Shown here piece by piece: positions 8,213 to 17,253 of a DNA stretch of 64,000 bases. This DNA is from Bradyrhizobium sp. OK095 (GTDB lineage Bacteria > Pseudomonadota > Alphaproteobacteria > Rhizobiales > Xanthobacteraceae). A program made the position numbers and the translations under genes. The number at the start of each line of letters is the position of its first letter. Position 1 is the first letter of the stretch. The stretch is taken from NCBI RefSeq assembly GCF_900109945.1, contig NZ_FOBX01000015.1, forward strand, positions 90,001-154,000, read 5' to 3'. The notes beneath the pieces are model-generated. The model searched no databases. It was given only the letters and a program-made list of their open reading frames with translations, and was not told the origin of the DNA.

Positions 8213-9031
8213 TCAGCTCGCCAGAAAATCGAGAACCACTTCGGAGTATTTTTGCGGCGCCTGCTCGAACATCGGATGCGTCGCGTTCGGGATGATCGCA
8301 GTCTTGGCGTAGGGCACATGGGCGGCGAGCGCATGCAGCACCTTCGGCAGCAGGCCCTTGGTCCGTGCCCCCAGGATGAACAGCGTCGGCATTTTGATGG
8401 ACTCCGCATCCGCCTTCGAGAACGGCGGGCGGTTGTCGCGGACCTGCCCGATCAGCGTGAAGGCGTTGTCGCGCAAATTCTGCTTCAACATCGCCGGAAG
8501 CCGCGGCCAGGTGCCGGCGCCTTCCAGCGTGTCGACGAAGACGGCAAGGCCGCCGTCGATATCGCCAGCCGAAATCTTCTCCGCCGAAGCCGTGAACCGG
8601 GCCAGCAGCGGCGAGGGACCGCCGGCATAATCCGGATCGAGGCTGGCATCGAGTTCGCCGCCGGGCTCGGCCAGCACCAGCCGCCGCAGCAGGTCCGGCC
8701 GCTGCTGCGCCACGCGGAAGCAGATGTGCCCGCCGCGGGAATGGCCCATCAGATCGACCGGGCCGAGGTCGAGCTTCTCGATGAACGCGATGACGTCCTG
8801 GACATGCTGGGCGATCGAATAGGTATCGCCGACGCCATCCCATTGCGCTGGGAAGAAGTGCCTCAAGCTGACAGCGATCACCCGGTGCCGCTGCGTCAGC
8901 GGCCCGAGCACGCAGCCCCAGACCCGGAAGTCCGACAGCGAGCCATGAACGCAGACCAGCGGCGAGCCGCCTCTGTCCTCGCCCACGTCGAGATAGGGCA
9001 TGTCGTATCCGTTGACGTGGAGGCTTTGCAT
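8213..9031 (-). CDS. Alpha/beta hydrolase, tandem paralogue 1
   Basis: This 272-residue hydrolase carries VCVHGSLSDF, Ser98 in the elbow GHSRGG, and a C-terminal His in NATHPMFEQAP. I chose the ATG at 9031 because its N-terminus aligns with the downstream paralogue; the open frame continues upstream without protein character. It is the first gene of the two-gene unit, and its promoter must lie in the 139-nt gap to the divergent methyltransferase gene. The central cap region differs more between the copies than the catalytic segments, as expected if substrate range diverged. Confidence 0.85.
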   Translation of the reverse strand: MQSLHVNGYDMPYLDVGEDRGGSPLVCVHGSLSDFRVWGCVLGPLTQRHRVIAVSLRHFFPAQWDGVGDTYSIAQHVQDVIAFIEKLDLGPVDLMGHSRGGHICFRVAQQRPDLLRRLVLAEPGGELDASLDPDYAGGPSPLLARFTASAEKISAGDIDGGLAVFVDTLEGAGTWPRLPAMLKQNLRDNAFTLIGQVRDNRPPFSKADAESIKMPTLFILGARTKGLLPKVLHALAAHVPYAKTAIIPNATHPMFEQAPQKYSEVVLDFLAS

Positions 9032-9170
9032 TCTCGGCTCGCGGGAAGGGGTGCAGAACTCCTGTGCAAGATTCCCGGAAACCGGGTGGATCGCAACTAT
9101 TTCCAAGCCTAGATTTAGGCTGAGATCACAATGGGGGCATGCGTCGAGGGCGCAAGCCAGGAACCGAGCC

Positions 9171-9713
9171 ATGAGCGACCAGCATTTTGCCCTGTTCGAC
9201 ACCAGGATCGGCCTCTGCGCCGTCGCCTGGGGTCCGCGCGGAATCAACGGCACGCAATTGCCGATGGGCGGCGAGGCGAAGATCCGTACCCGCATCACCC
9301 AGCGCCACGCGGACGCCAGCGAAGCCGAGCCGACCGAGGACGTGCAGCAGGCGATCGACCGCATCGTCAAGCTGCTCGCCGGTGAACCCGATGACCTCAC
9401 CGACATCTCGCTCGATCTCGACGGTGTCCCCGACTTCAACCGGGGCGTCTACGAGATCGCCCGCGCGATCCCGCCCGGCAAGACCATCACCTATGGCGAC
9501 ATCGCCAAGCAGCTCGGCGGCGTCCAGCTCTCGCGCGATGTCGGCCAGGCGCTCGGCCACAACCCGTGCCCGATCGTCGTGCCCTGCCACCGCGTGCTGG
9601 CGGCCGGCAACAAGCCCGGCGGCTTTTCGGCCAATGGCGGCGTGGTGACGAAGTTGAAGATGCTCGAGATCGAAGGCGCGCTGGTGAACCACACGCCGAG
9701 CTTGTTCGATTGA
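9171..9713 (+). CDS. ogt: Methylated-DNA--protein-cysteine methyltransferase (Ogt type)
   Basis: The 180-residue protein repairs O6-alkylguanine by transferring the alkyl group to its own cysteine. The acceptor is Cys139 in NPCPIVVPCHRV, and the helix-turn-helix region GVYEIARAIPPGKTITYGDIA is typical. No Ada-type N-terminal zinc domain is present, so it is a stand-alone Ogt and probably constitutive. The start at 9171 is preceded by AGGA. It is divergent from the hydrolase pair and followed by a family A repeat. Confidence 0.92.
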   Translation: MSDQHFALFDTRIGLCAVAWGPRGINGTQLPMGGEAKIRTRITQRHADASEAEPTEDVQQAIDRIVKLLAGEPDDLTDISLDLDGVPDFNRGVYEIARAIPPGKTITYGDIAKQLGGVQLSRDVGQALGHNPCPIVVPCHRVLAAGNKPGGFSANGGVVTKLKMLEIEGALVNHTPSLFD

Positions 9714-9723
9714 GGGATGGTTC

Positions 9724-9845
9724 CGTGCCCCGGACGCAGTGCGGCACGAAGTGACGCACTGCAGAGCCGGGGCCCAGCGTTGCAGCGAGATGGGTCCCGG
9801 CTCTGCGGCGCACCGCTACGCGCTGCGTCGCGTCCGGGACACGAG
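9724..9845. repeat. Intergenic palindromic repeat, family A
   Basis: A diverged copy: CGTGCCCCGGACGCAG at the left, GAGCCGGGGCCCAG and GGGTCCCGGCTCTGC in the middle, and GTCCGGGACACGAG at the right. It sits between convergent genes (ogt on plus, acyl-CoA ligase on minus). Confidence 0.85.
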
Positions 9846-9852
9846 ACCTCCG

Positions 9853-11397
9853 CTAAATCTTCGCCGCCGCCTTCGGCCAATATTTGTCGCGCAGATGCCG
9901 CTTCACCAGCTTGCCGGTGGGCGTGCGCGGCAACTCGGTTTCGAAGTCGATCGAGCGCGGGCATTTGATCGCCGAGAGACGGGTCTTGCAGTAGGCGATC
10001 AGATCGGCCTCGAGCTCCTTGCCGGCGCGCGTCATGTCGTGCGGCTGCACCACCGCCTTCACCTCTTCGCCCATCTCCTCGTTCGGCACGCCAAACACGG
10101 CGACGTCGGCGATCTCGGGGTGGGTGATGAGCACGTCCTCGGTCTCCTGCGGGTAGATGTTCACGCCACCCGAGATGATCATGTAGGACTTGCGGTCGGT
10201 GAGAAACAGAAAGCCGTCTCTGTCGAGATAGCCGACATCGCCGAGCGTCGACCAGCCTTTTGCGTTGTAGGCCTTCTTCGTCTTCTCGGGATCGTTGTGA
10301 TAGGTAAACGCTGGCGCGTCGGCGAAATAGACCGTCCCGATCTCACCCAGCGGCTGCTCCGCGTCGTTCTCGTCCAGAATCTTGATCTTGCCGACCACGG
10401 CGCGGCCGACGCTGCCGCGATGCTCCAGCCATTCTTTCGAATTGCAGACGGTGACGCCGTTGCCTTCCGAGCCTGCGTAGTATTCGATCAGGATCGGCCC
10501 CCACCATTCGATCATTTTTGCCTTCACGTCGACCGGGCAGGGCGCGGCGGCGTGGATGGCCCCCTTCAGCGTCGAGACGTTGTACTTCGCGCGGACCTCG
10601 TCCGGCAGCTTCAGCATGCGCACGAACATGGTCGGCACCAGCTGCGACTGCGTGACCTTGTATGTCTCGACCAGCTTGAGGAAATCCTCGGCGTCAAAAT
10701 GCTCCATGATGATGGAGGTGCCGCCAAGCACGATCGCCATCATGTTGAAGCGCAGCGGAGCCGCATGATAGAGCGGCGCCGGCGACAGATAGGTGCTCTC
10801 CGCGTTCATGCCGCACATGTCGGCGCAGAGCACGCGCAGGAAGGCGTTCGGCACATCGATCTTGTTGCCTTCGAAAGCCTTCTTGATGCCCTTGGGCCGA
10901 CCGGTGGTGCCCGACGAGTATAGCATGTCGTAGCCGGCGACCTCGTCGGCGACCGGCGTGGTCGGTTGTGCCGCCGCTTCCTTGTCGTAGGAGCGGAAAC
11001 CGGGCAGGGGCTCGTCGACCATGTAGAAGATCGGCTCGCCGGGTGTACCCCTGATCAAATCCTTGATCTGGTCGGCGCATTTTGGCGTGGTGATTACGAC
11101 CTTGGCGCCGCAATCGCCGATGATGTAGTCGATCTCGTCCTGCTTCAGATAGCGGCTTATCGCGGTGTAATAGAGTCCGCTGCGTTGCGCCGCCCAGCAG
11201 ATCTCCATGAACGCGAGGCGGTTTTCCATCAGCAGCGCGATGTGATCGCCGGCCTTCAGGCCGAGCGAGCGGAACAGGTTCGCGCCCTGGTTCGAGAGCT
11301 CGTCGAGCTCGCGATAGCTGATCGCCCTGCCGGTCCCGGCCATCTGGTAGGCGATCTTGTCGGGCGTGCTCTTGGCGTAGATGGAGGGATGGGTCAT
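9853..11397 (-). CDS. Acyl-CoA synthetase (AMP-forming), FadD-like
   Basis: The 514-residue class I adenylate-forming enzyme activates a carboxylic acid to its CoA thioester. Visible motifs are YSSGTTGRPKGI (phosphate-binding loop, about residues 163-174), the YAGSEGNG segment (A5-type), STLGDVGYLD, and DRKSYMIISGGVNIYPQE before the C-terminal lid, with PRTPTGKLVKR holding the catalytic Lys. I prefer the ATG at 11397 with GAGGAAA upstream over an in-frame TTG four codons earlier. It is followed on the same strand by a family A repeat and preceded by a minisatellite and a thiolase gene, so it probably belongs to the CoA-ester cluster. Substrate unknown. Confidence 0.88.
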   Translation of the reverse strand: MTHPSIYAKSTPDKIAYQMAGTGRAISYRELDELSNQGANLFRSLGLKAGDHIALLMENRLAFMEICWAAQRSGLYYTAISRYLKQDEIDYIIGDCGAKVVITTPKCADQIKDLIRGTPGEPIFYMVDEPLPGFRSYDKEAAAQPTTPVADEVAGYDMLYSSGTTGRPKGIKKAFEGNKIDVPNAFLRVLCADMCGMNAESTYLSPAPLYHAAPLRFNMMAIVLGGTSIIMEHFDAEDFLKLVETYKVTQSQLVPTMFVRMLKLPDEVRAKYNVSTLKGAIHAAAPCPVDVKAKMIEWWGPILIEYYAGSEGNGVTVCNSKEWLEHRGSVGRAVVGKIKILDENDAEQPLGEIGTVYFADAPAFTYHNDPEKTKKAYNAKGWSTLGDVGYLDRDGFLFLTDRKSYMIISGGVNIYPQETEDVLITHPEIADVAVFGVPNEEMGEEVKAVVQPHDMTRAGKELEADLIAYCKTRLSAIKCPRSIDFETELPRTPTGKLVKRHLRDKYWPKAAAKI

Positions 11398-11410
11398 GGC
11401 TTTCCTCAAA

Positions 11411-11503
11411 ACGCGAATGGCGAGTAGCTAATGGCGAATAGGGAAGAAGGGCAAACCGCTCTTCGCCTACTCACCATTCGCTACTCGCCACTCACTACTC
11501 GCT
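11411..11503. repeat. Minisatellite of GCGAATG/GAGTAG-type units in inverted arrangement
   Basis: The left part (about 11411-11440) repeats GCGAATGGCGAGTAG-like units. The right part (about 11465-11503) holds their reverse complement, CTACTCACCATTCGCTACTCG and so on, as overlapping 7-8 nt units. The whole fills the gap between two minus-strand genes and can fold back on itself. It is low-complexity and noncoding. Confidence 0.7.
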
Positions 11504-11513
11504 TTTGTTTTTC

Positions 11514-12686
<1,173 letters not shown>

Positions 12687-12758
12687 TTCGGTCTCTCCCT
12701 GGATTGTTCTGTATCGAATTGGGTTGTCGGGCGGATTTAAGGGGCGAGATATCGTTTA

Positions 12759-12776
12759 GTCAATCGATCAATTAAC
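12759..12776. promoter_or_regulatory. Imperfect palindrome, probable TetR operator
   Basis: GTCAATCGATCAATTAAC matches its own reverse complement at 14 of 18 positions. It lies in the divergent gap between the thiolase (start 12686) and TetR (start 12843) genes. Position and form suit a TetR-family site controlling both directions. Confidence 0.6.
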
Positions 12777-12842
12777 TCTTGTGATGAGGCGCTGCTTCGG
12801 CTTATCTGCGGCCCGCTTCAAGCGGCGAGAACAGGGATTTCC

Positions 12843-13502
12843 GTGACTACCAGCGTACCGAACAGGCTCCCCAGCGGAAAGAATTCCACGGCAGAGAAAT
12901 TGCTCGTGGCCGCGAGCGAGCTGATGATCGAACGCTCCTCGATCGAGATCTCGCTGAGCGACATCGCGCAAAAATCCGGCGCCAATGCCGCGCTGGTCAA
13001 ATATCATTTCGGCAACAAGGACGGCCTGCTGCTGGCGCTGCTCGAGCGCGACGCGGGGACGGAGCTCTCCAACCTCGAATATCTGCTGGCGCAGCCGATC
13101 ACGCCGACGGCGAAGCTGAAGCTGCACATCGCCGGCATCATCCGCGCCTATCACCGGTTCCCCTACATGAACCGGCTGATCCACTATCTGCTGCACGAGA
13201 GCGTTGCAGGCTCCGCGGATGAGGTTTCCGAGTTCTTCGTGGCTCCACTGCTCGACTTCCATCGCCGGCTGCTCGCAGAAGGCGTCAGCCGCGGCGAGTT
13301 CCGCGCCACCGATCCGGTACTGTTCTACACTAGCCTGATCGGCGCCTGTGATCACCTGTTCTTCGGCCGGCACGCGATGTCTCGCGCGACCGGCGTCGGC
13401 CCGGTCACCGACGACGTCTGCCGGCAATACATCAAGCACATGGAAACGCTGATCTGCGGTGGCATCCTCACGCAAGCCGAGGAAGCTGTTGCGGCTGGAT
13501 GA
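12843..13502 (+). CDS. TetR/AcrR-family transcriptional regulator
   Basis: The 219-residue protein begins with a GTG at 12843. Its N-terminal helix-turn-helix (about residues 15-65; ISLSDIAQKSGANAALVKYHF then GNKDGLLLAL) is typical of TetR, and its C-terminal all-helical domain should bind a ligand. It is flanked by a divergent thiolase gene and by the SDR, hydratase and ligase genes downstream, so a CoA thioester or free acid of the pathway is the likely inducer. The palindrome at 12759-12776 is the likely binding site. An upstream ATG at 12784 is out of frame, which supports the GTG start. Confidence 0.88.
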   Translation: MTTSVPNRLPSGKNSTAEKLLVAASELMIERSSIEISLSDIAQKSGANAALVKYHFGNKDGLLLALLERDAGTELSNLEYLLAQPITPTAKLKLHIAGIIRAYHRFPYMNRLIHYLLHESVAGSADEVSEFFVAPLLDFHRRLLAEGVSRGEFRATDPVLFYTSLIGACDHLFFGRHAMSRATGVGPVTDDVCRQYIKHMETLICGGILTQAEEAVAAG

Positions 13503-13556
13503 TCCAGCCAGAACTCTCAAGTCCAGAGAAGAAACGCCCAAGGAAAGGTACAAGCG

Positions 13557-14315
13557 ATGGAATTGAAAGACGTAGCCGTTCTCATCACCGGTGGTGGTTC
13601 GGGCCTCGGCGAAGCGACCGCCCGCGCCATGGCAGCCAAGGGCGCCAAGATCGGCGTGATTGACCAGAACAAGGACAACGCCGAGAAGGTCGCCGCCGAG
13701 GTGAAGGGCGTGGCCCTTCATGCCGACGTCACCAGCGAGGAGCAGATCAAGGCTGCGATCGCCAAGGCGGAAGCCGCGCATGGCGTCGCTCGCGTGCTGA
13801 TGAACTGCGCCGGCATTGGCGGCTCGCAGCGTATCGTCGGCCGCGACGGCGTCTATCCCTTGGAGAAGTTCGCGCGCATCATCAACGTCAACCTCATCGG
13901 CACCTTCAACTGCCTGCGCCTGTTCGCCGAGCGCCTTGTCACGATTGAGCCGGTCGGTGAAGAGCGCGGCGTCATCATCAACACCGCTTCGGTTGCCGCT
14001 TATGAAGGCCAGATCGGCCAGATTGCTTATGCCGCTTCGAAGGGTGGCGTCGTTGGTTTGACCCTGCCGGCGGCGCGCGACCTCGCGAGCCAAAAAATCC
14101 GCGTCAACACCATCGCGCCTGGCCTGTTCATGACGCCGCTGCTGATGGGTCTGAATGAAGAGGCCCGCAAGAGCCTCGGCGCCCAGGTGCCGCATCCCTC
14201 GCGCCTCGGCGATGCCAAGGAATACGGCGCGCTCGCCGTGCACATGGTCGAGAACGCGATGCTCAACGGCGAGACTATCCGTCTCGACGGCGCCATCCGC
14301 ATGGCGCCGCGGTAG
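13557..14315 (+). CDS. SDR-family 3-hydroxyacyl-CoA dehydrogenase-like protein (type II HADH/HSD10-like)
   Basis: The 252-residue classical SDR has the cofactor motif GGGSGLG (residues 12-18), NCAG at 83-86, and catalytic Ser145, Tyr158 and Lys162 (YAASK). The insertion after the NAG motif (IGGSQRIVGRDG) and the C-terminal PHPSRLGDAKEYGALA segment are typical of the HSD10-like 3-hydroxyacyl-CoA dehydrogenases, which oxidise 3-hydroxyacyl-CoA with NAD. It lies 54 nt after the TetR gene and fits between the hydratase and thiolase steps of the inferred pathway. Confidence 0.88.
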   Translation: MELKDVAVLITGGGSGLGEATARAMAAKGAKIGVIDQNKDNAEKVAAEVKGVALHADVTSEEQIKAAIAKAEAAHGVARVLMNCAGIGGSQRIVGRDGVYPLEKFARIINVNLIGTFNCLRLFAERLVTIEPVGEERGVIINTASVAAYEGQIGQIAYAASKGGVVGLTLPAARDLASQKIRVNTIAPGLFMTPLLMGLNEEARKSLGAQVPHPSRLGDAKEYGALAVHMVENAMLNGETIRLDGAIRMAPR

Positions 14316-14328
14316 GCGTTGCTGCTCT

Positions 14329-14464
14329 TCCCTTCTCCCCTTGTGGGAGAAGGTGGCGCGCGCAGCGCGCCGGATGAGGGGTTCTCTCCGCGGAGACAGA
14401 CCCCTCACCCAAGCGAGTATGTGGCTAGCAACGTACATGCCCTTTCCCACAAGGGGAGAGGGCG
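14329..14464. repeat. Intergenic palindromic repeat, family B
   Basis: The left end CTTCTCCCCTTGTGGGAGAAGG is itself a hairpin and is mirrored at the right end by CCCTTTCCCACAAGGGGAGAG; GATGAGGGG and CCCCTCACCC lie between. A second copy occupies 63412-63559. It separates the SDR and hydratase genes and may attenuate or stabilise the transcript. Confidence 0.85.
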
Positions 14465-14503
14465 CAATAACCGCCACCTCAAGAGCGGATGCAGGAGCGC
14501 CCC

Positions 14504-15310
14504 ATGTCCCAACCGTTGCGGATCGAGCATGACGACGGCGTCGACCGGGTGACGCTCAATCGTCCCGATAGTCTCAACGCGCTCGATCCGGCGCTGATCG
14601 ATGCGCTCAACGTTTATTTCCAGGGCCTCCAGCGCAACCGCGACACGCGCGTCGTCGTGCTCAAGGGTGCCGGCAAGAATTTTTGCGCGGGCCTCGATCT
14701 CAAGGCGGCGATGACCCGCCGTGCCGGGCAGCAGGAGCCGCCCGACGTCACGGAATCGCTGGACTCGCAGCGGCGCATTGCCGACATCGTGATGCTGATG
14801 CGGCGCTGCCCGCAACCGATCATCTCGCTGGTGCAGGGCGCGGCGGCCGGCGGCGGCTTTGCGCTGGCGTTGGCCTCCGACATCCGCATCGCCACCCGAT
14901 CGGCGCGGATGAATTGCGCTTTCATCAAGCTTGGGCTTGGCGGCTGCGACATCGGCACCAGCTATTTTCTGCCGCGTCTCGTCGGTGTTTCCGTGGCATC
15001 CGAGCTGATCCTCACGGGGCGTTTCATCGGTGCCGAACGCGCGCTCGCTGTCGGGCTGGTCTCCGAGGTCGTGGATGAGGACAAGCTCGATGCCGCGGCC
15101 GCGCCTTATGTCAATGCGATGATGACGGCGTCGCCCGTGGGGCTGCGCCTGTCAAAAGAATGTCTCAACATGAGCGTCGATGCCGGATCGCTGGAAGCCG
15201 TCATCGCGATGGAGGATCGCAATCAGGTCCTGTGCAGCCGCTCCGAGGAATTTTCGGAAGGAATCAGGGCCTTCCTTGAGAAGCGAAAGCCTGTCTATAT
15301 CAAGCGCTGA
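14504..15310 (+). CDS. Enoyl-CoA hydratase/isomerase family protein
   Basis: The 268-residue crotonase-fold enzyme has the oxyanion-hole segments KNFCAGLDLKA (about residues 58-68) and QGAAAGGGFALALASDIRIAT (about 118-138). The first catalytic Glu region is replaced by LGLGGCDIGTSYFLPR, where many hydratases have a Glu in a similar place, so exact chemistry (hydratase, isomerase or lyase) is open. The start at 14504 follows a GGAG ribosome-binding site; an in-frame ATG 15 nt upstream is less well placed. It sits 43 nt before the feruloyl-CoA synthase-like gene, and in related bacteria such pairs act on hydroxycinnamoyl-CoA. Confidence 0.85.
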   Translation: MSQPLRIEHDDGVDRVTLNRPDSLNALDPALIDALNVYFQGLQRNRDTRVVVLKGAGKNFCAGLDLKAAMTRRAGQQEPPDVTESLDSQRRIADIVMLMRRCPQPIISLVQGAAAGGGFALALASDIRIATRSARMNCAFIKLGLGGCDIGTSYFLPRLVGVSVASELILTGRFIGAERALAVGLVSEVVDEDKLDAAAAPYVNAMMTASPVGLRLSKECLNMSVDAGSLEAVIAMEDRNQVLCSRSEEFSEGIRAFLEKRKPVYIKR

Positions 15311-15353
15311 ACGACAAAGATCCGCCAAGGACAATAATTCCGGGAGACGCAAA

Positions 15354-17225
15354 ATGAGTGGAAGCGCGGCGGCGGTGATGTCAAAGCCTGCCTTTCGCAA
15401 GGTGGAGTGGCTGGCGCGCGACATCGACGTCGAGCGGCGCGCCGACGGCACGGTGGTGCTGAAGTCGCGCATTCCGCTGCAGGCTTACGAGAAGCATCTT
15501 CCGGCCTCGCTGGTGAAATGGGCGAAGCAAGCCCCCGAGCGCATCTGGCTCGCGCAGCGTGGCGGCCCCAATCGCGAATGGCGCAATGTCTCCTATGGCG
15601 AAGCCAAGCGCACCGTGGATGCGCTGACGCAGGCGCTGCTGAATCTCAAGCTGGAGGGACGCCCGGTCGCGATCCTCTCCGGCAATTCGATCGAGCATGC
15701 GCTGATGACGCAGGCTTCGATGCAGGCGCGTTCGCCGGCTGCCCCGGTGTCGCCGGCCTACTCGTTGATGAGTCATGATCACGTCAAGCTGAAGTACCTG
15801 TTCGACCTGATCAAGCCGGCCGTGGTGATGGTGCAGGACGGTCCGACCTTCGAGAAGGCGCTGAAGGCAATCGACCTCATTGGCGTCACCGTCGTTCACG
15901 TCGTGCGGCCCTGTGAGGGCATCAAGAGCGTCAGCTTTTCCGAACTGGCCGCAACTCCGGTGACGAAGGATGTCGAAGCATCGATCGCAAGGATCACGCC
16001 AGATACCGTCGGCAAGCTGCTGTTCACCTCCGGTTCGACCGGCATGCCAAAAGCCGTCATCAACACGCAAGAGATGATGTGCGCCAACGCGGCGCAGATG
16101 ATGCAGGTGCGGCCACGCACCGCAGGCGGGCCGCTGGCCACGGTGCTCGACTGGATGCCGTGGAATCACACCATGGGCGGCAACGCGGCGTTTCATCCGG
16201 TGCTGGTCGATGGCGGCACACTCTATATCGATGACGGCCGTCCGATGCCGGGGCAGCTCGAGGAGACCGTCAAGAACCTGCGCGAGATTTCGCCGACCTA
16301 TTACGCCAACGTGCCGGCCGGCTATGCCGCGCTCGCAGCCGCGATGGAGAAGGACGACGCGCTGTGCCGCTCCTTCTTCAAAAATCTCTCGATCATGGCT
16401 TATGGCGGCGCGCGGCTACCGGACGATCTCTACGACCGCATGCAGGCGCTGGCGGTGAAGACCACCGGCGAACGCATCGTGTTCTACACCGGCTGGGGCT
16501 CGACCGAGACCTCGCCGACCTCGACCGGCACCTATTGGGATACCGAGCGTGTCGGCCTGATTGGCCTGCCGTTCCCCGGCGTCGAATTGAAGATGGTGCC
16601 GTGCGGCTCGAAATACGAATTGCGCTTGCGCGGCGTCAACGTCACGCCCGGCTATTTCGGTCAGCCTGATCTCACGAAAAAGATGTTCGACGAGGAAGGC
16701 TTTTACTGCATCGGCGATGCAGGCATCTTCGTCGACGATTCCGATCCGGTGAAGGGCATCATCTTCGCCGGTCGCGTCGTCGAAGACTTTAAGCTGACCA
16801 CCGGCACCTTCGTGCATGTCGGCTCGCTCCGCACGGATGCCATCGCTGCTGCGACGCCCGTTGTGCATGACGCGCTGGTTGCCGGGCAGGATCGCCCCTT
16901 CATTGGCCTGCTCGCATGGCCGAATCTGCACGCCTGCCGCCAAATCGTCGGCAATCCTGAGCTGAGTTTCGAGGATGCGGTCAAGCATCCCGAGGTGATT
17001 GCCTGCTTCAGGCGCGGTCTGGAAACGCACAACAGCGAATGCGAAGGCGCCAGCAGCCGCATCATCGCCCGCGCGATGTTGATGGCCGAGCCGCCTTCCA
17101 TCGACGGCAATGAGCTCACCGACAAGGGCTACATCAACCAGCGCGCCGGCCTGGAGCGCCGCGTGGCACTGGTCGAGCGGCTCTATGCGGACAAGCCGGA
17201 CCAATACGTCATCATTCTCAAGTAA
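15354..17225 (+). CDS. fcs: Feruloyl-CoA synthase-like AMP-forming ligase
   Basis: The 623-residue adenylate-forming ligase is longer than the FadD-like enzyme at 9853 and resembles feruloyl-CoA synthases. It carries LLFTSGSTGMPKAV (phosphate loop), LDWMPWNHTMGGN, FYTGWGSTETSP (A5), DAGIFVDD and GRVVEDFKLTTGTFVHVG, where other ligases have a GGxNIxP segment. The variant GRVVEDFKL.TGTFV string is characteristic of the Fcs branch. Such enzymes form CoA thioesters of ferulate, p-coumarate or caffeate. A GGGAG site precedes the ATG. Adjacent hydratase and dehydrogenases suggest aryl side-chain degradation, but the actual acid is unproven. Confidence 0.82.
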   Translation: MSGSAAAVMSKPAFRKVEWLARDIDVERRADGTVVLKSRIPLQAYEKHLPASLVKWAKQAPERIWLAQRGGPNREWRNVSYGEAKRTVDALTQALLNLKLEGRPVAILSGNSIEHALMTQASMQARSPAAPVSPAYSLMSHDHVKLKYLFDLIKPAVVMVQDGPTFEKALKAIDLIGVTVVHVVRPCEGIKSVSFSELAATPVTKDVEASIARITPDTVGKLLFTSGSTGMPKAVINTQEMMCANAAQMMQVRPRTAGGPLATVLDWMPWNHTMGGNAAFHPVLVDGGTLYIDDGRPMPGQLEETVKNLREISPTYYANVPAGYAALAAAMEKDDALCRSFFKNLSIMAYGGARLPDDLYDRMQALAVKTTGERIVFYTGWGSTETSPTSTGTYWDTERVGLIGLPFPGVELKMVPCGSKYELRLRGVNVTPGYFGQPDLTKKMFDEEGFYCIGDAGIFVDDSDPVKGIIFAGRVVEDFKLTTGTFVHVGSLRTDAIAAATPVVHDALVAGQDRPFIGLLAWPNLHACRQIVGNPELSFEDAVKHPEVIACFRRGLETHNSECEGASSRIIARAMLMAEPPSIDGNELTDKGYINQRAGLERRVALVERLYADKPDQYVIILK

Positions 17226-17253
17226 TCGACATCATTCAACACGGGTATGCGCC

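Noticed and set aside
12768..14477. Minus-strand 569-residue open frame opposite TetR and SDR genes
   Set aside because: It spans two well-supported genes and an intergenic repeat and has no protein family features; it is a high-GC shadow.
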